Positions 22,213 through 31,919 of a stretch of 64,000 bases of DNA are shown piece after piece. Under the pieces are notes generated by a model, which did no database searches, was not told the DNA's origin, and was given only the letters and a program-made list of their open reading frames with translations. Both the position numbers and the translations under genes were made by a program. The first letter of the stretch is position 1. Every line of letters starts with the position of its first letter. The stretch is from Acidobacteriaceae bacterium (lineage in GTDB: Bacteria; Acidobacteriota; Terriglobia; Terriglobales; Acidobacteriaceae). Location of the stretch: positions 1 to 64,000 of the forward strand of contig JASHOQ010000127.1 in NCBI GenBank assembly GCA_030041045.1, given 5' to 3'.

Positions 22213-23544
22213 TCAGCGGCCGAGAAGCGTTTCGACGAGGAGCCAGGCGTTGAGGGCGGCGATGAAGATGGCGGTGAACCAGGCCAGAGCCTTTAGCGTG
22301 CGGCCATTCGCGAACTCGCCCATACGGGCGCGGTCGCTAGTAAAAAGGACGAGCGGCACGACGGCGAAGCTGAGCTGGAAGGAAAGAATCACTTGGCTGA
22401 GGATGAGGAGCTTTTCCGTTCCTTGCTCGCCGGTAATGGCGACCACGACGATGGTGGGAATAATGGCGAGCGAGCGGGTGACGAGGCGGCGCAGCCAGGG
22501 CTTGAGCCGGATGTGAATGAAGCCCTCCATGACCACCTGGCCGGCGAGGGTTCCGGTGATGGAGGAGTTCTGGCCGGAGGCAAGCAGGGCGACGGCGAAC
22601 AGGGTGCTGGCGCCGGCCGCGCCCACAAGGGGCGAAAGGAGCTTGAAGGCGTCCTGGATGGCGGCCACGTTGATGAGGCCGCGGCGATGGAAGACGGCGG
22701 CGGCGACGATGAGGATGGCGGCGTTGACGAAGAGGGCGATGGTGAGAGCCAGGGCGGAGTCAATGTTGGCCAGGCGGATGGCTTCGCGCTTGCCTTTCGG
22801 GGTGCGCTCGTAGCGGCGGCTCTGCACCAGCGAGGAGTGAAGGTAGAGGTTGTGCGGCATGACCGTGGCGCCAAGGATGCCGATGGCGATGTAAAGCATG
22901 CCGGGATCGGTGACGATGGCGGGCGAGGGCACGAAAAGCGCGCGCAGAGCGGGCCAGTAGTCGGGGCGGGAGAAAAACATCTGCAGGCCGAAGAGGGCGA
23001 TGATGGCGCCGATGAGGGCGATGACGAGGGCTTCGACGGTGCGGAATCCCCAGCGCTGAAGAAGGAGAATCAATAGTACGTCGAGGCCGGTGATGAGCAC
23101 GCCGGTGAAAAGCGGGATGTGAAAGAGGAGTTCGAGGGCAATGGCCGAGCCGATGACTTCGGCCAGGTCGCAGGCGGCGATGGCGATTTCAGCGAGGATC
23201 CAGAGGGCGAAGCTCATCCGCCGGCCGTAGGATTCGCGGCAGAGCTGGGCAAGATCGCGCTCGGTGGCCACGCCAAGCTTGAGCGAAAGGCTCTGCAGCA
23301 GGATGGCCATGAGGTTCGAGGCCATGACCACGAACAGAAGCGTGTAGCCGAAGCGCGAGCCGCCGGCGATGTCCGTGGCCCAGTTGCCCGGGTCCATGTA
23401 GCCCACGGAGATGAGGAAGCCGGGACCGAGAAAACCGAGCAGGCGCAGACCGAGACGCGGCGAGCGGGTGAGGCGGACGCTCGCGTGCACCTCAGGCAGC
23501 GAGGGCTCGGCGAGCGGGATGCGGGAAACCGTTTCCGAAGACAT
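22213..23544 (-). CDS. mntH: Nramp family divalent metal (Mn2+/Fe2+) transporter
   Basis: TM1 DPGN (GYMDPGNWATDIAGGSRFGY) and TM6 MPHNLYLHSSLVQSR. Start taken at MSSETVSRIPL. Confidence 0.95.
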   Translation of the reverse strand: MSSETVSRIPLAEPSLPEVHASVRLTRSPRLGLRLLGFLGPGFLISVGYMDPGNWATDIAGGSRFGYTLLFVVMASNLMAILLQSLSLKLGVATERDLAQLCRESYGRRMSFALWILAEIAIAACDLAEVIGSAIALELLFHIPLFTGVLITGLDVLLILLLQRWGFRTVEALVIALIGAIIALFGLQMFFSRPDYWPALRALFVPSPAIVTDPGMLYIAIGILGATVMPHNLYLHSSLVQSRRYERTPKGKREAIRLANIDSALALTIALFVNAAILIVAAAVFHRRGLINVAAIQDAFKLLSPLVGAAGASTLFAVALLASGQNSSITGTLAGQVVMEGFIHIRLKPWLRRLVTRSLAIIPTIVVVAITGEQGTEKLLILSQVILSFQLSFAVVPLVLFTSDRARMGEFANGRTLKALAWFTAIFIAALNAWLLVETLLGR

Positions 23545-23704
23545 GAGGAGCGGGGAGCGACCGGCGTACTCCGTTAGTATGGCATAGTTCACTTAATTAT
23601 GGTTAATAACAAATAATTATTGTCGATTATGGAGGTCTCCGGAACGGGAATTCACTGACTAAGTAGTTGACGCATATCGATTAACATGAAGTCCCCAGGC
23701 TACG

Positions 23705-23858
23705 GCATTTTCTGAGTTACTGTGTCCTCTTCGTTCCTTCGCAAGGTCGCCGCTCCCTGTTGGTCCCACCCCAGCAAGCGAGGAGCGCTTGCCGGGGCCC
23801 CGGGTTGGTCGCGTCGACTCCGCTTTCCGTCTTCGGGATATAGCTACTCAGAAAACGC
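23705..23858 (+). mobile_element. 109-bp TIR element, copy A, interrupted by a 45-bp insertion
   Basis: TIRs GCATTTTCTGAGTTACTGTGTCC / revcomp of GGATATAGCTACTCAGAAAACGC; internal insertion with 7-bp direct repeat GTTGGTC at 23759-23765 and 23804-23810. Confidence 0.8.
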
Positions 23859-23937
23859 TTTAGCGCCTGAGGCTGCCCTCTTGGGCCCGCTGGAGCGGGC
23901 AGCCGACGGATCGCCGGCGAGTTGAGGAGCGTGGCTT

Positions 23938-23977
23938 CCCACCCTTCCCGCACAGAACGCGGTAAGGATGGGGCAAC
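23938..23977 (+). repeat. extragenic hairpin family A copy
   Basis: CCCACCCTTCCCGCACAGAACGCGGTAAGGATGGGGCAACC. Confidence 0.7.
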
Positions 23978-24000
23978 CGGTTGAGTTAGAGAGCGAAAAT

Positions 24001-25098
24001 CTATTGGGCGGCCTGGACGGTTTGTTTTTCGCGGCGGGCGACGGGGAAATAGCCGGTGCGGGTGCGGACGGTGAGCGCGCCCATGCCCTTGGATTCGGCT
24101 TTGACTTCGACGCGGCGGAAGCCGGGCTCGGACATGGGCTTGGTGGAGCGGTAGCCGAGGGTGTACTGGCTGCGGATGTCCTGAGCGACCTCGGCGGCGA
24201 TCTCGTCCACGTCTTCCATGGATTTGGGAAAGAAGGCCATACCGCCGGTTTCCGTGGAGAGCATTTCTAGGGCGCGCCGGGCGTGGCGGACTTCAGCGCG
24301 GCTCATCTCGTCGCCGAAGAGCAGGCCAATGGTGTAGATGACGGGGCCGGAGAGCTCCTGCACCCGGTGGATGGTCTGCTCGAGATTGAGCGTGGAGGCG
24401 TTGTCTTCACCGTCGGTGATGAGGACGAGGACCTGCTTGGGACGCGAACCCTCTTCGACGAGATGATCGGCGGAAGCGACGACGGCGTCGTAGAGAGCGG
24501 TGCCGCCGCGGGAATCGATGTGCGCAAGGCCTTCGCGGAGCTTGGAAGGATCGGAGGTGAAATCGGCGTCGATGAAGGCTTCGTCAGAGAAGTTCACGAC
24601 AAAGGCCTGGTCCTGGGGATTGGAAGCGAGGATAAGATCGAGGGCGCTCTTATTAACCGAGGGGCGCTTGCGGTACATGGAGCCGGAGTTGTCGATGACC
24701 AGGCCGATGGAGACGGGAAGATCGGTGTGCTGAAAGCTGAGGAGGGTCTGCTTGACGCCGTCTTCGAAGACGGTGAAGTCGTCCCTGGTGAGGTTCTCGA
24801 CGATCTTATTGCCGGCCAGGACGGTGGCGTTGAGGACAACCTCCTCGACGTTGGTGCGCAGGACGTAACCTTCCTTGCCCTCCTTGGGCAGAGGCGCAGC
24901 CGCGGGAGCTTCGACGCTGTCGGGCGAACGGACGGGATCGGCGTCGTGCGGGAGGGATGGGTTTTGCGCGGCGGCGGAGGCGGGCGACTGGGCGGTGAGC
25001 GGGAGTGCGGGCGCGGGAACGGGGGAAAACGCGAGCGCGGCCGAAACAGACAAGATCGTCAAAAAGGCCGCGGGCACGACGTTATTGCATAGGCGCAT
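24001..25098 (-). CDS. VWA domain-containing protein (acidobacterial VWFA-related family)
   Basis: LPVSIGLVIDNSGSMYRKRPSV MIDAS motif; VRTRTGYFPVARR C-terminus; signal peptide. Confidence 0.9.
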   Translation of the reverse strand: MRLCNNVVPAAFLTILSVSAALAFSPVPAPALPLTAQSPASAAAQNPSLPHDADPVRSPDSVEAPAAAPLPKEGKEGYVLRTNVEEVVLNATVLAGNKIVENLTRDDFTVFEDGVKQTLLSFQHTDLPVSIGLVIDNSGSMYRKRPSVNKSALDLILASNPQDQAFVVNFSDEAFIDADFTSDPSKLREGLAHIDSRGGTALYDAVVASADHLVEEGSRPKQVLVLITDGEDNASTLNLEQTIHRVQELSGPVIYTIGLLFGDEMSRAEVRHARRALEMLSTETGGMAFFPKSMEDVDEIAAEVAQDIRSQYTLGYRSTKPMSEPGFRRVEVKAESKGMGALTVRTRTGYFPVARREKQTVQAAQ

Positions 25099-26236
25099 AG
25101 TAGCCGGTGCGAGCATAGACGGTGAGTGGAGGCAGTCCCGGAGGAGGATTCACCTTCACTTTCACTTTACGCCACTTGCCATCCTTGGTCATGTCTACGG
25201 GCCTGTAACCGATGACGTACTGGTTGCGCAGCTCGGTGGAGATTTTCTCGGCGATATCGCTCATCTCATCCACGTCGTCGACGCGGAACATGCGGCCGCC
25301 GGTGGAGTCGCTGAGGTCTTCGAGGAGCTGCGGGCCGGCGCGCTCCTCGGGGGTGGGCGCGTAGGGATCGAAGATGCCGATGGAATAGATTTCGACGTCG
25401 GACTCGCGGACCTGGGCGCGGACTTCCCCTTCGGTGTAGCGGGAACGGTTGTCGCCGCCGTCGGAGACGACGAGCAGCGCTTTGCGCTCGTGGCGGGCGT
25501 CTTTCATCTTGGCCACGCCGTAGTAGATGGCGTCGAGCAGCGCGGTGCGATGGCCGGCGCGTACGGTGGCCAGCCGGGCCTCGATGTCGTCGACCGAACT
25601 GGTGAAGTCTTCAATCAGCTCGGGACGGTCATTGAAGCCGATGACGAAGAACTCGTCCTGGGGATTGGCGGTCTTGATGAACTGCAGAATCGCGTCCTTG
25701 GCGCGGGCGAGCTTGGAAGTCATGGAGCCGGAAAGATCGAAGATGATGCCGATGGAGACGGGTGCGTCCTCGCAGGCGAAGCTGGAGATCTTCTGCTCGG
25801 AGTTGTTCTCGTAAACCTGAAAGTCATTCTGCTCTAGGCCGGTGACCAGGCGGTTCATGGGGTCGGTGATGGTGACGGGGACGAGTACCAGGTTGACGTC
25901 CATGCGGATGAAGGAGCCGGGGTGAACCTTGAGGGCCTTGATGCCGGTTTCCGGAGGAGCTTCAGCGCCTGTGGGCTCGTTTGTAGACGGCGTGGCCGAA
26001 GCGGGCGGCTGCACGTGCACGCGGTTCAACTGATCGTCCTGGGCCCGGACCAGCGGCGCAAGGGAGAAGAGCGCGGCGAACGCGCAGAGGACGGCGCACG
26101 CAGGGAAGCTCTTCGCCGGGAGTTTATTGCCCAGGCAGGAACCGGTGGGCGGGACACAGAAAAGCATTCCCCGGCGGACCAGATTCGGGTTGCCGCTCCC
26201 GTCTGGCGAAGTCCGCGGTAGGGGAAGCGTGTTCAT
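25082..26236 (-). CDS. VWA domain-containing protein (acidobacterial VWFA-related family), tandem paralog
   Basis: APVSIGIIFDLSGSMTSKLARAKDAILQFIKTANPQDEFFVIGFNDRPELI; VYARTGYYAPMQ C-terminus. Confidence 0.9.
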   Translation of the reverse strand: MNTLPLPRTSPDGSGNPNLVRRGMLFCVPPTGSCLGNKLPAKSFPACAVLCAFAALFSLAPLVRAQDDQLNRVHVQPPASATPSTNEPTGAEAPPETGIKALKVHPGSFIRMDVNLVLVPVTITDPMNRLVTGLEQNDFQVYENNSEQKISSFACEDAPVSIGIIFDLSGSMTSKLARAKDAILQFIKTANPQDEFFVIGFNDRPELIEDFTSSVDDIEARLATVRAGHRTALLDAIYYGVAKMKDARHERKALLVVSDGGDNRSRYTEGEVRAQVRESDVEIYSIGIFDPYAPTPEERAGPQLLEDLSDSTGGRMFRVDDVDEMSDIAEKISTELRNQYVIGYRPVDMTKDGKWRKVKVKVNPPPGLPPLTVYARTGYYAPMQ

Positions 26237-26460
26237 TGAGGTGCGCCTCGATGTTGGACGCGATAGTAGCACGATTGGCGCTTTCCCGGCGTAATCCGAT
26301 TGTAATTCCGGGGCCCCGCATCCGGGTAGATTGAAGGCCCATCCTGCAGAAGAGGCTCGCGATACAATCGAGCCTGAGCGTTCCGGTGTCCCGATTCCGC
26401 GCAAGGAGGAGGCCGGCGGCTGAGAAATTAAACGATTTAACGCGGAGCACGACCGAACCG

Positions 26461-27813
26461 ATGGCACGCATCTACCCGTTTCGCGCCTGGCGCTACAATC
26501 CATCCACCGTCCGTCTGGATGAGGTGGTCACCCAGCCTTACGACAAGATATCTCCTGCAATGCAGCAGGCTTACTACCAGCGCAGCCCCTACAATCTGGT
26601 CCGCATCATCCTCGGACTGCCTGAACTCTTCGATGCCGACGGGCGGGAAAATGTGTATACGCGCGCGGCGCGGGATTTTCGCGCCTGGCGCGAGGCGGGT
26701 GTGCTGGTCCAGGAAAAGGAGCCGTGCGTACTGGCCTACGCCCAGCGGTTTACGGTTCCCGGAAGCACGGCCGTGAAGGAGCGGCGGGGGTTCATCGCGC
26801 TGGGCAAACTGCACGAGTACGCCGACGGGGTGGTCTTCCGGCACGAGCAGACGCTCTCCAAGCCGAAGAGCGACCGGCTGAACCTGCTCAGGGCGACGAG
26901 GGCGCATTTCGGGCAGATCTTCATGCTGTATTCCGATCCGGCGGGCGCGGTGGAGCGGGTTCTCTACGACGGGAGCGGGCCGGCGGATGCCGAAGTAACC
27001 GACGAGTACGGCGTGCTGCACCGGCTGTGGCGGATCAGCGACGCGGCCACCATCAACCTGCTGACCACGGCCATGGCAGACAAGAAGCTGATTATTGCCG
27101 ACGGGCACCATCGCTACGAGACGGCGCTGAACTACGCCCGGGAGTCCGGCGCCAACGGCAGGACGCGAGCCGAGCACAGCGCACAGCACCTGCCGCAGCC
27201 TGCATCCCCTGAAGCGGCGGCGATGATGACGTTTGTAAACATGGACTCGGAGGGGCTGGTGATTCTGCCCACGCACCGGGTGGTGCACAGCCTTGGCGGA
27301 GCGGATATCGACCGGTTCGACGCAGCGGAATTTGTCGTCGAGGCGGAGAAGTTTTTCACCGCGGAAAAACTGGCCGAGGCGGACGCGGCAGCGTACGTGG
27401 AAAAGCTGGGCGCGGAAAAAGGCATTGCGTTTGTGGCCGTGCTCAAGGGCGGGGCGTTTCTGCTGCGGTCAAAGAGCGGGACTGGGAGCGAGGCCGCAGC
27501 GTCGTTGCTCAAGGGATTGCCGGAACGGCAGCGCAACCTGGATTTGAGCCATCTGCACGCCATCCTGCTGGAGCGCGTGCTGGGTCTGGACGCGGAAAAG
27601 GTGCGCGAGCAGACGAACATCCGCTATCTGCGCGACGCCGGCGAGGCCGTGGAGCAGGTGCGGCGCGGCGAAGCCGACGTGGCCTTCCTCACCAACCCGG
27701 TGACTATGGAGCAACTCAAGGAAGTGGCCTTTGCCGGCGAGGTGATGCCGCAGAAGTCGACGGATTTCTATCCCAAGCTGCTGAGCGGACTGGCGATCTA
27801 TGCGCTGGAGTGA
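26461..27813 (+). CDS. DUF1015 family protein
   Basis: MARIYPFRAWRYNP...VTQPYDKISP...IADGHHRYETALNY is typical of DUF1015. Confidence 0.92.
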   Translation: MARIYPFRAWRYNPSTVRLDEVVTQPYDKISPAMQQAYYQRSPYNLVRIILGLPELFDADGRENVYTRAARDFRAWREAGVLVQEKEPCVLAYAQRFTVPGSTAVKERRGFIALGKLHEYADGVVFRHEQTLSKPKSDRLNLLRATRAHFGQIFMLYSDPAGAVERVLYDGSGPADAEVTDEYGVLHRLWRISDAATINLLTTAMADKKLIIADGHHRYETALNYARESGANGRTRAEHSAQHLPQPASPEAAAMMTFVNMDSEGLVILPTHRVVHSLGGADIDRFDAAEFVVEAEKFFTAEKLAEADAAAYVEKLGAEKGIAFVAVLKGGAFLLRSKSGTGSEAAASLLKGLPERQRNLDLSHLHAILLERVLGLDAEKVREQTNIRYLRDAGEAVEQVRRGEADVAFLTNPVTMEQLKEVAFAGEVMPQKSTDFYPKLLSGLAIYALE

Positions 27814-28507
27814 AGCGGCGCTGCTAGCAGCAGCTATTTCCCTCCCCTCGATGGCGCAGGCTCCAGCGGCGCCGGCGGCGCGGTTCGTGGTGGTGCTGGA
27901 CGCGGCGCATGGCGGCGACGATACCGGCGGGCACAGCGGAAACTGGACGGAGAAGGCGTTTACGCTGGCGCTGAGCGTGCGGCTGCGCTCGCTGCTCCAG
28001 GCGCGGGGCATTGAAGTGGTGACCACGCGGGAGCAGGATGAGACGCTCGCGGCCGAGCAGCGCGACGCGATTGCCAACCACGCGCAGGCGCAGGCGTGCC
28101 TGAGCCTGCATGCCTCTCTGAGCGGAAGCGGCGTGCATCTGTTTGTTTCATCGCTGGCGCCGGTGCAGCCGGCGCGGTTCGTGCCGTGGAAGACGGCGCA
28201 GGCGACGGCGGTGGCGCGCAGCCTGGGACTGGCGGGGGTTCTCAACTCGGCGCTGGGACAGGCGGGATTGAACGTGACCCTGGGACGGACGGCGCTGCCG
28301 GTGGTGGACAGCATGACCTGCCCGGCCGTGGCGGTGGAAGTGGCTCCCGACCCGGGCTCGGGTGTGACCGCGACCGAGAGCCTGAACGACGCCGGTTACC
28401 AGGCGAAGGTGGCGCAGGCGCTCGCCGGCGCGCTGCTGGAGTGGCGGCAGGACGGGCTGGGCGAGAGTGTGCACGATGTTTCGCGTAAGGGAGCGCGTGC
28501 ACCGTGA
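27800..28507 (+). CDS. N-acetylmuramoyl-L-alanine amidase (Amidase_3-like)
   Basis: VVLDAAHGGDDTGG...LSVRLRSLLQARGIEVVTTREQDETL...CLSLHASLS. Confidence 0.88.
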   Translation: MRWSEAALLAAAISLPSMAQAPAAPAARFVVVLDAAHGGDDTGGHSGNWTEKAFTLALSVRLRSLLQARGIEVVTTREQDETLAAEQRDAIANHAQAQACLSLHASLSGSGVHLFVSSLAPVQPARFVPWKTAQATAVARSLGLAGVLNSALGQAGLNVTLGRTALPVVDSMTCPAVAVEVAPDPGSGVTATESLNDAGYQAKVAQALAGALLEWRQDGLGESVHDVSRKGARAP

Positions 28508-29163
28508 TTCCGCGCTATCAGACGGTGTTGTTTTTCGTGCTGCTGGCGGCGTCGATCATCATGGGCGCGGTGCTGTGGCAGTTGCGCGATCGCGCCGAGC
28601 AGAGGCGGCTCCAGGCGCAGGCCTCGACGCCGACGCAGGCGCCGCAGGTGGCTCCTGCTGTGCAGGCGACGCTGATGGTAGCCAACGACGTGGATGATTC
28701 GATGCAGGAGCGGATTTTCAGCCTGCCGCTGCCGCCGAGCGAAAACGCGCGGGCGCGGGCGATTCTGGGCAAACTGCTGGACCTGTACGCGGCGCCGGGC
28801 GCGACCCATCCCGTGGAGGGAGGGTCGAGCGCGATCGCGCAGGTGTTTCTGAAGCCGGTGAACGTGAGCGCGACCGGAGGCGCGCGCGGGCGCCGGGCGG
28901 CAAATGCCGCAGCCGCGCCGGAGATGGCGGTGGTGAATCTGACGAGCGCGTTTGCCGCCAGTCATCCTTCGGGGATCGAGACCGAAAGTTTGACGGTGCT
29001 TTCCATCTGCGCCACGCTGCACGCGAATTTGCCGCAGGTGACCGAAGTGCGATTCCTCGTGGATGGGCAGGAGCGGCTGACGCTGGCCGGGCACGCGGAC
29101 TTGACGCGGACCTACCTGACGGCGGAAGCGGCGCCAACGGCGGTAGTGGGAGCGGCGCCGTGA
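28504..29163 (+). CDS. GerMN domain-containing membrane protein
   Basis: N-terminal TM, GerMN-like domain (LTVLSICATLHANLPQVTEVRFLVDGQERLTLAGHADL). Confidence 0.82.
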   Translation: MIPRYQTVLFFVLLAASIIMGAVLWQLRDRAEQRRLQAQASTPTQAPQVAPAVQATLMVANDVDDSMQERIFSLPLPPSENARARAILGKLLDLYAAPGATHPVEGGSSAIAQVFLKPVNVSATGGARGRRAANAAAAPEMAVVNLTSAFAASHPSGIETESLTVLSICATLHANLPQVTEVRFLVDGQERLTLAGHADLTRTYLTAEAAPTAVVGAAP

Positions 29164-29996
29164 AGAACGCGCCCACCATCGGCGTCTTCGATTCCGGGTT
29201 TGGCGGGCTGACGGTGCTGCGCGCGCTCACAGAGCGGATGCCGCGGGCACGGTTTGTGTTTGTGGGCGACACGGCGCGGCTGCCGTACGGGTCCAAGTCG
29301 CGGCGGACGGTGGCGCGCTATGCGGCCGAAAGCGCGCAGTTCCTGGTGCGCGAGCAGGGAGCCCAGTTCCTGGTGATCGCGTGCAACACGGCGAGCGCGT
29401 TGGCGCTGGACGCGATCAAGGATGCCGTCTCTGTGCCGGTGCTGGGCGTGATCGAGCCCGGCGCGCAGGCGGCGCGCGCGGCGTCGCAGACGGGAGACGT
29501 GCTGGTGATGGCGACCGATGCCACGGTGCAGAGTCATGCCTACGCGGCGGCGTGCGGCGCGCAAGGATTGCGGGCGATGGAGAAGGCCTGCCCTCTACTG
29601 GTGCCGCTGGTGGAAGAGGGATGGACGGAACACGCAGTAACGGAAGAGGTGGTGCGCATTTATGTGAACGAGATGCGCGCGGAAGCCCAGGCACGAGGGA
29701 TGGACGCGGACACGCTGGTGCTGGGATGCACGCACTATCCGCTGCTGCGGCCGGTGATCGAGCGGGTGCTGGCGGAGGGAGCGGGGCGCGCGATGCGCGT
29801 GATCGATTCGGCAGAATCGACGGCCGAGGCCGCGGTGCGGTTGTTCGATGGGCAGGGACGGACGCGGGAGGGCGCAGTGGCGCAGACGGAGATTCGCTGT
29901 TTTGCGACGGATTCGGTGGAGAAGTTCGAGAGGCTGGGATCGAAGTTTCTGGGAAGGCCGGTGGGCAAGGTGGACCTGCTCGATCTGGGCGGGTGA
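29160..29996 (+). CDS. murI: glutamate racemase
   Basis: IGVFDSGFGGLTVLRAL, VFVGDTARLPYGSKS, IACNTASALAL, LGCTHYPLLRPVI. Confidence 0.96.
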   Translation: MKNAPTIGVFDSGFGGLTVLRALTERMPRARFVFVGDTARLPYGSKSRRTVARYAAESAQFLVREQGAQFLVIACNTASALALDAIKDAVSVPVLGVIEPGAQAARAASQTGDVLVMATDATVQSHAYAAACGAQGLRAMEKACPLLVPLVEEGWTEHAVTEEVVRIYVNEMRAEAQARGMDADTLVLGCTHYPLLRPVIERVLAEGAGRAMRVIDSAESTAEAAVRLFDGQGRTREGAVAQTEIRCFATDSVEKFERLGSKFLGRPVGKVDLLDLGG

Positions 29997-30239
29997 GTTG
30001 CTCCTGTGTGCGCGGGCCTGCGTCTGACCTATTCATTTCGGCAAACGAATTTTCTTCCGCCGTCCCTCCGGGACTTCGCTCCGATTGTGTGACTCAGTCT
30101 CCCCACGCTAAAGCGCGGGGCTAACAAGCGCTGCGCCTCCGGCGCGACGGTCATTTATCCTGAGGTTCATTGCGGCACGACCAACGTCATGCCCGGATAC
30201 GGAACTATCCACGGCGCCGGATTGGACGAGGCAACCAAC

Positions 30240-31007
30240 ATGATCGATTTGAAGGGCAAGACGGCGGTGGTCTTCGGCGTGGCCAACAAGCGCTCCATCG
30301 CCTGGGGCATCGCGCAGAAGCTGCACGCGGCGGGCGCGACGCTCGCGATCGGCTACCAGAACGAGCGCATGAAGCTGGAAGCGCAGGACCTGATCGAAAT
30401 GCTGCCGGGAGCTTCGGGATTCCAGTGCGATGTGGCGCGCGACGCGGAGATTGCGAGCGTCTTCGCGGGGCTCCAAGAGAAGTTCGGCAAGATCGACATT
30501 CTGGTGCACGCCATTGCCTTTGCGCCGCCCGAGGACCTGCACGGCGATTTCCTCAACACCAGTCGCGAAGGATTCCGGGTGGCGCACGAGGTGAGCGTCT
30601 ACTCGCTGATTGCGCTGAGCCGGGCCGCCGCGCCGCTGATGACCGAGGGCGGCAGCATTGTGACCATGACCTACCTGGCCTCAGGACGCGTGGTGCCGCA
30701 CTACAACGTGATGGCGCTGGCCAAGGCTTCGCTCGAAGCCACGGTGCGCTACCTTGCCTACGAGCTGGGGCCGAGGAACATCCGCGTGAACGCCATCTCG
30801 GCGGGGCCCATCAACACGTTGGCGGCGCGCGGTGTGGGTGACCTGGGCGAGATGCGCAAGGCGCAGGTGGAGCGCTCGCCGCTGCACCGCAACGTGGATC
30901 AGGGCGAGGTGGGCGGAACGGCGCTGTATCTGGTGAGCGATCTGGCAAGCGCGGTCACCGGCGAAACCATCTACGTGGATTGCGGATACAACATCATGGG
31001 GTTCTAG
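30240..31007 (+). CDS. fabI: enoyl-[acyl-carrier-protein] reductase (NADH)
   Basis: MIDLKGKTAVVFGVANKRSIAWGIAQKLHAAGA; YNVMALAKASLEATVRYLAYELGPRNIRVNAISAGPINTLAARGV. Confidence 0.96.
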   Translation: MIDLKGKTAVVFGVANKRSIAWGIAQKLHAAGATLAIGYQNERMKLEAQDLIEMLPGASGFQCDVARDAEIASVFAGLQEKFGKIDILVHAIAFAPPEDLHGDFLNTSREGFRVAHEVSVYSLIALSRAAAPLMTEGGSIVTMTYLASGRVVPHYNVMALAKASLEATVRYLAYELGPRNIRVNAISAGPINTLAARGVGDLGEMRKAQVERSPLHRNVDQGEVGGTALYLVSDLASAVTGETIYVDCGYNIMGF

Positions 31008-31735
31008 AGCGGCTGCGCGGGAAGGCGCTGGACGCGCTCCTGGGGATGGTGCGGGGGCAGGTCGCGAAGGATGCCTTTGCCCTTGGTGAGCCAGGCCACG
31101 CCGAAAGCCGCGAGGGCCAGCGACTCGCACCAGAAGAGCGCGGGGCTGGGCCGGCGGTGGTCGAGTGAGGCGCCGAGGGTGAGCGCAACCATGAACGCGA
31201 TGCAGAGGACAATGACCAGACCGCAGACGCCGTACACGCGATTGCGATGACGCTTGCGCCGCGTGAGCAGGCGGTCGGGCGCGGAACGCCGGAAGAGAAA
31301 GATGCAGAAATAGGCGAGCACCAGAAACATGAGCACGGCGAAGAAGGTGTGGATGAAGCCGAAGCGGATGTCGAGGGTGGAGTAACGCGCGCTGCGCGGG
31401 TCAAAGGAGGGGAAGAAAGCGACGCCGAAGGTAAAGGCGCCGGCGAGGTAGCCGGTGATCTCATCGCGCACGTCGTAGCCGCGGGAGCAGGCGAGAAAAG
31501 CGGCGATGGCGCAGAGGCTGCCGACAAGATAGTCGCGCATGGAAGTGTAGTAGTAGTCGCTGATGGAGCGCTCCAGGAGCGGGTGCGGCAGCGCGTGCGC
31601 AGGGCCGAGAAGCGAAGAGAGGATGGACCCGGAGGCGAGCGCAAAGGGCAGCGTGAGTGCGATGAGACCCACGGACCTGCGCATGGAGTAGTAAGAGAGA
31701 ACTGCGGGATTGTGAGACGCCGTCCGAACAGACAT
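31004..31735 (-). CDS. DUF998-like hypothetical membrane protein
   Basis: ERSISDYYYTSMRDYLVGSLCAIAAFLACSRGYD; several TM helices. Convergent with fabI, 4-bp overlap. Confidence 0.75.
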   Translation of the reverse strand: MSVRTASHNPAVLSYYSMRRSVGLIALTLPFALASGSILSSLLGPAHALPHPLLERSISDYYYTSMRDYLVGSLCAIAAFLACSRGYDVRDEITGYLAGAFTFGVAFFPSFDPRSARYSTLDIRFGFIHTFFAVLMFLVLAYFCIFLFRRSAPDRLLTRRKRHRNRVYGVCGLVIVLCIAFMVALTLGASLDHRRPSPALFWCESLALAAFGVAWLTKGKGILRDLPPHHPQERVQRLPAQPL

Positions 31736-31804
31736 CGAGCCTCCGGCGCGTGGAGTGGTAGAAGGAAGAAGGATAACGCAAAAGACGCGGGTCAGCGAGT
31801 TACG

Positions 31805-31913
31805 GCATTTTCTGAGTTACTGTGTCCTCTTCGTTCCTTCGCAAGGTCGCCGCTCCCTGTTGGTCGCGTCGACTCTGCTTTCCGTCTTCGGGATATAGCT
31901 ACTCAGAAAATGC
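31805..31913 (+). mobile_element. 109-bp TIR element, copy B
   Basis: GCATTTTCTGAGTTACTGTGTCC ... GGATATAGCTACTCAGAAAATGC; 2 differences by eye from copy A outside its insertion. Confidence 0.85.
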
Positions 31914-31919
31914 TTTACG

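Noticed and set aside
28504-29163. GerMN gene as a sign of sporulation
   Set aside because: GerMN domains occur in many non-spore-formers beside amidases; no other sporulation genes in the window.
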